The notes beneath the pieces are model-generated. The model saw only the letters and a program-made list of their open reading frames with translations. It was not told the DNA's origin and made no database searches. A stretch of DNA of 41,453 bases, from assembly GCA_001275005.1 (NCBI GenBank), contig JWZX01003109.1, positions 1-41,453 on the forward strand, in the 5' to 3' direction. The position numbers were made by a program, and so were the translations under genes. Shown in pieces: positions 36,287-41,453 of the stretch; position 1 is the stretch's first letter; the number at the start of each line of letters is the position of its first letter. This DNA is from Chrysochromulina tobinii. Taxonomy: Eukaryota > Haptophyta > Prymnesiales > Chrysochromulinaceae.

Positions 36287-38507
36287 ATGTCCCCCTGGAA
36301 GGTGACGTCTTGGACCGTTGGTGTGATCTGCATCCTCCTCGTGGCTGTGGACTGGTCGGCCAGCAGCGTCTTGGTGCAGGCCATCTTCACGGCCGAGAAT
36401 TTCAATAAACCTGTCTTTCTCACGTGGCTTGGCAACAGCCTGTTCGCGGTGCTCATTCCCATCAAGCTGCTTCTGGACGCTGCACGCCGACGGATCGGTA
36501 CACGATATTGTGCTGGCCGCTCCGAGAGCGAAGATCCGAGTGTGGTCACCATGCACGCGGCGTGCGAGAGCCATGGTGAGCGTCCATACGAGCCGCCGAG
36601 GACCATAGCGGCATGGTATTTTTCGGCGCCCGTGCAACGGGCTGCACGCGCGGGCGCGATGATCGCTCCCATCTGGTTCGCGGCGAACTGTACGTACAAC
36701 ATTTCGATGTCGCTCACGTCGATCACCTCCTCCACGGTCATCTCCTCATCCTCCTCAGCCTTCACCCTCCTTCTCTCCGTCCGTTGGCTCGGCGAGGCAC
36801 CAACGCCCCTCAAGCTCGTCGGCGTCGGTCTGTGCTGGCTTGGCAATGGGCTCACGGCCCTCAAGGACAGCGACTTCGAAGGTGGCGGCAGCGGCGGAGG
36901 CGGCGGCGGAGGCAGCGTCGGCGTCGGCGGCGGCGGTGGCGACGGCGGTGGCGACGGCGGCAGCGGCGAAAGCGATAAAGGTGGGCCGAGCCATTCATTC
37001 ATAGGTGACGCGGTCTGCCTGCTGGGCGCTGTGCTGTATGCCGTGTACACGGTGCTGCACCTCCGAGCTCGAGCCGACCAGGCTGATGGCCCCTGATGGC
37101 GCCTGATGGCCCTCAATTGCCCTTGATTGTCCTTGATTGCCCTTGATTGCCCTCAATTGCCCTTGGTTGCCCTTGATTGCCCTCGATTGCCCTTGATTGC
37201 CCTTGATTGCCCCCGAGTACAGGTGCTCATCCGCAAGCTCGAGCCGCCCGACCTGTCCCTCTTTTTTGGCTTCCTGGGGGTGACGACCTTTCTCCTGTTT
37301 GGGCCTCTGATCGCGCTGCTGCATGTGACCGCGGTCGAGGACGTGAGTGCGCTCACATTCACGGTGTTTGGGCTCATTGTTCTCAAGGTGGGCTGGCTAA
37401 TGATGGCTGCTTGCTTGCAGCTGCTTGCAGCTGCTGGCTTCTGATGGCCATTGACGACCACTCCTGGCTACTGCTGCTCATTGATGGCCATTGGATGTGA
37501 TGGGATGTCGAGCTGACGCTCACGGCTATGTGTGTCGTCTCCTTGCGATCTGATAGCGTGCTCTGAATACCCTTGATGAAGACCGTTCCCCCTGTGAATA
37601 CCCTTGATGAAGACCGTTCCCCCTGTGAATACCCTTGATGAAGACCGTTCCCCCTGTGAATACCCTTGATGAAGACCGTTCCCCCTGTGAATACCCTTGA
37701 TGAAGACCGTTCCCCCTGTCAATTGCCCCAGGGTCTCCTCGATAATGTACTCTCGGAATACCTGTGGGCGACTGCAGTGCTGCTCACCTCTCCTAGCGTG
37801 GCTACGGTTGGCCTCGCGCTCACGGTGACGCTCGCCACTTCAATTGCCGTCGATGACCTCTGATGACGATTGAGGCTCGATGCGTCTCTGATGACCTCTG
37901 ATGACCTCTGATGACCTCTGATGACCTCTGATGACCTCTGATGACCTCTGATGACGATTGAGGCTCGATGCGTCTCGATGCGTCTCGCTGACTGGCTTCC
38001 TGATTGCGACGCTGATTGCGACGCTGATTGCCTCGCGCGAGTGCTCCTGCGCGTGTCAACGTCGCCTCTTGCAGGTGCCGATGAGTATACCCTTGATTAC
38101 GCATGAGTACTCTTGATTACCCTGAGTGTCACCGTCGCCCCTTGCAGGTGCCGCTCGCCATCGTGTCCGACCTTGTCCTGCCTCGTGCATGGCTCGTCGA
38201 TCCACAAGCGCCACGAGTGACCTCACTCGCCGCCGCCGCCGCCGTCATCGCCGGCTTCATCGCCATCAACTGTGCGGCGAAGGCCGAGGATCGCCGGACC
38301 GAGCGCGCGGAACACGAAGGCGATTGCGACATGTGCTTGTGCCAGTGGACGGGCACGCGAGTGCCGTTACTTGGACGGCGCGCCGACGACGGCACGCTTC
38401 GGCTTGCGCCCAACGCGCCCGCCTCGGACGCGCCCGATATGGCGCCCGACGCATGCGCACCGTCAGTGATCAACTATGGCACTATTCGCCGGGACTCTAG
38501 TACCTGA
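36287..38507 (+). CDS. SLC35F5-like drug/metabolite-transporter family protein
   Basis: There are four exons: 36287-37051, 37223-37387, 37732-37848 and 38148-38507 (468 aa). The family has ten TM helices in an EamA/nucleotide-sugar-transporter fold. Recognisable blocks are LLVAVDWSASSVLVQAIF (TM1), FAANCTYNISMSLTSITSST, FTLLLSVRWLGEAPTPLKLV, LLGAVLYAVYT|VLIRKLE, LSLFFGFLGV, GLLDNVLSEYLWATAVLLTS and LALTVTLATSIA|VPLAIVSD. A Gly/Ser-rich insert (about 36880-36985) lies in a loop. The C-terminal tail is hydrophilic and unrelated. The substrate is unknown, and Golgi, vacuolar or plastid-envelope placement is possible. The start at 36287 is the first ATG in this frame before TM1. All splices are supported by unbroken helix sequences. 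Confidence 0.87.
37052..37222 (+). other. Intron 1 of the transporter gene, 5' end copies the downstream exon
   Basis: The donor is TACACG|GTGCTGCACC and the acceptor is GAGTACAG|GTGCTCATCC. The first 28 nt or so of the intron (through AGCTCGAGCCGACC) match the start of exon 2 (through AGCTCGAGCCGCCC) with a few substitutions and one indel. The remainder is CCTTGATTG/CCTCAATTG 10-nt repeats. Confidence 0.8.
37388..37731 (+). other. Intron 2 of the transporter gene
   Basis: The donor is CTCAAG|GTGGGC and the acceptor is ATTGCCCCAG|GGTCTC. Most of its 3' half is the 31-nt minisatellite listed separately. Confidence 0.8.
37564..37718 (+). repeat. 31-nt minisatellite, five near-perfect copies
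   Basis: The unit starts TGAATACCCTTGATGAAGAC and continues CGTTCCCCCTG. Copies start at 37564, 37595, 37626, 37657 and 37688. It lies wholly inside an intron. Confidence 0.92.
37849..38147 (+). other. Intron 3 of the transporter gene with repeated acceptor
   Basis: The donor is ATTGCC|GTCGATG and the acceptor is CCCCTTGCAG|GTGCCG at 38147. An almost identical CGTCGCCTCTTGCAG|GTGCCG lies 73 nt earlier (38074). About eight CTCTGATGAC units lie at 37886-37960, bounded by copies of GATTGAGGCTCGATGCGTCT. Confidence 0.8.
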
Positions 38508-38596
38508 TCACGGGGAGGTGGGAAATAACCACAATCAAACAGATCTGGAGAGATCGGTATCCGAAAAGGTTTTTCTATTCATAGAAGATCGTCGCT

Positions 38597-40682
38597 GTGA
38601 AGAGAAGACAGAGAATGGCGAGACTGGCCCTTCTGACTCTTCTCGTTGTCGCCGCCGCCGCACTATCACGACAGCCGCTCTCGCGCTTCAATACGCTTCC
38701 ATGCGTCGGCACCGTCGCCAGCGGCTCGCGAGAGCTCCTTGTAATCGGCACCGCACACACGCCATGCAGATCATCTGCCGAAGTGTCGGCGCTCATCGCT
38801 CAATCGCGGCCAGACGTCGTGATCATCGAGTTGGATCAGGAGCGCCTAGAATGCTTGCTGCGCACGGACGAGCAAGGCAACGGCGAGCAGCTGCGGTACG
38901 GCGCCGACTTTGCTGCAGCTGTGCGCGGCGCGGCCGAGCTGGGCGTGCCCATCGTGCTCGGCGATGCCAAGGCAAGGGACTTGGTCGCGAGGCTGCGCGC
39001 GGCCGGCGCCGTCGCAGACGGCGAGCGCCTGTGGCGTGCCGTGCAGCTTGCTCTCAAGGGTGGGCGAATCACGGACGGGGTGCGTGCTTCGTACGTGAAC
39101 GTGGCGTCGAGCTTACGCGACGACCCGGCAAAGATGCTGCCGCTGCTCGCGGGGGTGTGGTGGACGGTGCTGCTCACCGGCCTATCCGGCCTCGCCACAG
39201 CGCCTGCCTTGCCCGTCGGCGCCGACGAGGCTGGCGTCATCCCGTGGCTCGCGACCGCGGCAATGGAGCTCTCCGCATTCGGCGGCGCGCTCGTGCTCTT
39301 GCTGTGCGTGCGCGTGTTGGATGAGCTGCTGCTAAGAAGAGACGAAATCCTCGCTGCGAGTACGCTGATTGCCACTGATTGCAACTGATTGCCATTGATT
39401 GATGCTAAGAAGAGACGAAATCCTCGCTGCGAGTACGCTGATTGCCACTGATTGCAACTGATTGCCATTGATTGATGCTGAGACGAGACGAAATCTTCGT
39501 TGGGAGTACACTACTCGCTCGACCACCACTAATCGCCGCTGATCGCCAATGATTGCCATTGATTGCCACTGATTGCCTCTGATTGCCACTGATTGCCACT
39601 GATTGCCACTGATTGCCAGTGATGGCCTCCCTCGTTGCATGCAGGTGCGCTGCGAGGGCTTGAGCTCGCGCGCGGCCTGCGAGACGGCCGGCTGCTGCGC
39701 CGACGCTTCACCTTCTCGACGGACCCGACGCTCGTCGCTCGAGCGCCGCTGGATTGCCAAACCCCCATCTTCACACCCTTCTTCACCGTGCGCCAGCCGG
39801 CTCGCTTTGGAGCGCCGTCTCCACAGTCGGCGTGCACGCGTGCGCTCACCACGGCGCCTTGCCCTCCTCCGTCCCCACACACAGGTGCGTCGGCCGCTTC
39901 GCGCGGGCGAGGAGCGCCGTCTCAACCTCTTCGAGCCTCGCTGGCTTGCGCTCCTCGATAGCCTCGCCGCCTCCACGGCGGCTTCCACAGCGACTTCCGT
40001 TCGGCGCGAGGCGACGGGCGCTGCGGCGGGCGCCGCATGCGGTTGCGGCGAGCAGGCCTTGTCGTCCTTGCTCGTGGACGCGTCGTTTGGGTGCGTCTTT
40101 GCGGTGAACGAGCAGTCCGTGCCGGTGCCGGTGGCGGTGGCGGCCTCGGGATTCGCGGAGGGCGTGGGGGGAGTGGGGGGAGTGGGGGCGAGCAGTACGC
40201 GGATCGACGACGTGGTCATTCCTCGAGTTGGACGGCGTGCGCGCATCGTGCGCATCGAGGAGGGCGTGCGCCCAGTCACAGGCGCTCGCCGGCTCGTTGT
40301 CTGGCTCGTGGGCGAAGAGCCTCTCGCCATCGACGACCGAACGCTCCACCCGACGGGCGGCGGTTACCTGAGCGCCGTGGCGACGCCATGCGACGAGGCG
40401 GCCTTTGAGATCGCCCACGGGCCGATCGCCGACGCGCTCGATGGCGGAACTCGGGCGATGCCGGAGGTGGCGGGCGACGCGAGTGGCAGCGTGGCGGGCG
40501 ACGCGAGTGGCAGCGTGGTGCGTGCGCTGTTAGTGGTCGGCCTTGCCCACGCAAACGGGGTGCTCGTGCGCGTCGCGGACCAGCGGATGCGCCCGCCACA
40601 GCGCCAGCCTCTGTATTTCGACGAGCGCGCTGGTGGCGGCGCGGACGACGAGCTCGAGCCTGGCTGGGTAGGCTGGTCTTAG
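38597..40682 (+). CDS. TraB-domain protein fused to a LON-like domain
   Basis: Exons are 38597-39359, 39645-39787 and 39885-40682 (567 aa). An N-terminal hydrophobic leader (MARLALLTLLVVAAAAL, from the second Met at 38615) looks like a signal peptide. The TraB/PrgY-like domain follows: VIGTAHTPCRSSAEVSALI, PDVVIIELDQERLECLL, then RITDGVRASYVN-like helices, two hydrophobic segments (PLLAGVWWTVLLTG; FGGALVLLLCVRVL) and RRDEILAA. The splices then add a LON/PUA-like segment: VRRPLRAGEERRLNLFEPRW, DASFGCVFAVNE, RRARIVRIEEG and RRLVVWLVGEEPLA. Both junctions are needed to keep the frame (phase 1, then phase 0). TraB proteins are membrane-associated, and their biochemical role is poorly defined. The combination with LON suggests a proteostasis or organelle role; this is inference. 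Confidence 0.75.
39331..39512 (+). repeat. 73-nt tandem repeat copying an exon end and donor site
   Basis: Three units start at 39331, 39404 and 39477 (GCTAAGAAGAGACGAAATCC, third diverged). Unit 1 is the end of exon 1 with its donor GCGA|GTACGC. Units 2 and 3 lie in the intron and repeat this donor. The 73-nt period is not a multiple of three, so use of the later donors would break the frame. Confidence 0.88.
39360..39644 (+). other. Intron 1 of the TraB-LON gene
   Basis: The donor is GCTGCGA|GTACGC and the acceptor is GTTGCATGCAG|GTGCGC. It contains the 73-nt repeat and then TGATTGCCAC units, ending in TGATGGCCTCCCTCGTTGCA. Confidence 0.8.
39788..39884 (+). mobile_element. Introner-like element copy 4 (intron 2 of the TraB-LON gene)
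   Basis: The donor is TTCACC|GTGCGCCAGCC and the acceptor is CACACACAG|GTGCGTCGGCC. The first roughly 40 nt of the intron read V-R-Q-P-A-R-F-G-A-P-S-P, parallel to the exon's V-R-R-P-L-R-A-G-E-E-R-R, with the block GGAGCGCCGTCTC nearly shared. The common element follows: GTGCACGCGTGCGCTCACC, ACGGCGCC, CCTCCTCCGTCC, CACAG. Confidence 0.68.
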
Positions 40683-41109
40683 GAACAGGAAGAAACACGC
40701 CGCACCAAAACGGCCTAGACGACCGGCGCGAGCTCGAGCAACATCAAGCGTCACCCAACGAAGCCAAATCCCTACGAACAGCTGCATAGGGTCCCTATGT
40801 AACGGGCAACTCGTACTCGAAAGACGCGGACGAATCGGACGTCAACCGCGAGAAGCAACCGTAAAACCGCGAAACGCGGGCCCGCTACGGCGTACGGGGC
40901 CGCGCGGAGCGATCCGCGTCCGGTCCGGGGAGTTTGTCTTATCGAAGAATCGTAGCCGCGTAGGGTCGAAGGCATGGTCGAAGGACGAACAACATAGGAC
41001 GAAGCGGTCGTGTTAGGACCGGCTAAAAACTCATAACCGAAAACCAAAACGAAACGCTAAGGTCTCGTTTTGTCCGCACAGATTGAAGCAGAGCATCGCG
41101 GCCGCCACG
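40683..41109. other. Convergent intergenic region of unusual composition
   Basis: This tail-to-tail gap lies between the TraB-LON gene (+) and the DUF5522-like gene (-). From about 40700 to 41060 it is rich in CGAA, CGTA and ACGA words and lacks the low-complexity runs typical of the window. I found no tRNA, rRNA or snRNA signature and no ORF with similarity. Confidence 0.45.
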
Positions 41110-41453
41110 TCACAACGACGCAACGGTGATCGGAGGGTCGAGCGTGGCGCGCCGCTCGGGCTTGACGTTCGCATGGCCGTACACGCAGTGGCGACAGCCG
41201 CTGCCACAACAGTAGCCTCGCTGCTCCGAGGCCAGCTGCGTGAAGACGGTGTAGCCAGTGCTCGGGTCAGTGTAAGTCAGCTCGCGCTTGCGGACCGCGC
41301 ATGCATGCGCTTCCATGATGCATGCGTGCGCCTCCTCAATGTCGCGCAGCGAGCTGGCGCCCGGGACTGCACCGCCAACGGCGCCTGCGTCGGCGCCCGC
41401 GCCCGCGACGGCGCCCGCGTCGGCGCCCGCGCCCGCGCCCGCGACGGCGCCCG
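41110..41453 (-). CDS. DUF5522-like Cys-motif protein, 5' end off the window
   Basis: The C-terminal 113 codons or so are visible. The Cys motif RGYCCGSGCRHCVYGH, preceded by a beta-strand segment (TGYTVFTQLASEQ), matches the small DUF5522 family (YCCG-GCRHCPY), probably a metal-binding knuckle. Upstream, SLRDIEEAHACIMEAHACAV is helical. Further upstream is an Ala/Gly/Asp-rich tract encoded by GCGCCCGCG-type repeats that stays open to the window edge. The Met at 41316 is probably internal, because the frame continues with sensible sequence before it. Function is unknown. Confidence 0.7.
   Translation of the reverse strand, partial: GAVAGAGAGADAGAVAGAGADAGAVGGAVPGASSLRDIEEAHACIMEAHACAVRKRELTYTDPSTGYTVFTQLASEQRGYCCGSGCRHCVYGHANVKPERRATLDPPITVASL

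Noticed and set aside
37564..37718. Five evenly spaced 31-nt repeats considered as a CRISPR array
   Set aside because: There are no spacers; the copies are directly adjacent in a eukaryotic intron, so it is a minisatellite.

Overview
The window looks like nuclear DNA of a GC-rich, intron-bearing eukaryotic alga. I infer a haptophyte or another alga with a secondary red plastid, at moderate confidence. Direct support is GT-AG introns in most genes, proteins of eukaryotic families (ER glucosidase I, an ERGIC/thioredoxin PDI, a CHD-type remodeller, an SLC35F5-like transporter), no operons or Shine-Dalgarno sites, and two proteins with N-termini resembling bipartite plastid targeting signals (signal peptide plus transit-like stretch). 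No rRNA, tRNA, CRISPR or complete transposon was recognised.

Layout, left to right: a glutathione S-transferase (-), a GH63 glucosidase I (-), an Ala-rich unknown (-), a HAD phosphatase fused to a putative cyclase domain (-), a Pro-rich two-TM protein with IQ-like and EF-hand-like motifs (+), a multi-TM unknown (-), and a PDIL5-4/ERGIC-type protein (+). A roughly 11.4 kb chromatin-remodeller gene (+, 14704-26102) follows, with three chromodomains, a SNF2 ATPase, Tudor-like and AP2-like segments, and five apparent one-base frame breaks. After it come an ankyrin protein (-), a glutaminase-A-like protein with a PAN-like insert (+), a small TM protein (+), a possibly plastid-targeted MsrA (-), a LON-like protein with a His/Gln/Pro tract (+), a small plastid-type protein (+), an SLC35F5-like transporter (+), a TraB-LON fusion (+) and a partial DUF5522-like gene (-) running off the right edge. 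The genes appear to be independent units. Two (glucosidase I and the PDIL5-4-like protein) act in ER glycoprotein maturation.

The most unusual content is in the introns. I could place 26 introns from protein continuity. In 17 of them the downstream exon begins with GT, and in several the intron also contains a 17-50 nt copy of the start of the downstream exon. Four introns in four positions of three genes share a short element (core GTGCATGCATGTGCTCACC, then a pyrimidine/CCTCCGTC tract ending CACAG), and at three of these sites it is clearly flanked by direct duplication of the host exon. This looks like a family of introner-like elements, or intron gain by local duplication, with unusually long duplications. 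Other introns are built from short tandem units (TGATTGCCAC, TGATGGCCTCCCTCATCAG, GTGAAT), and some have AG|GT junctions that would permit nested or stepwise splicing.
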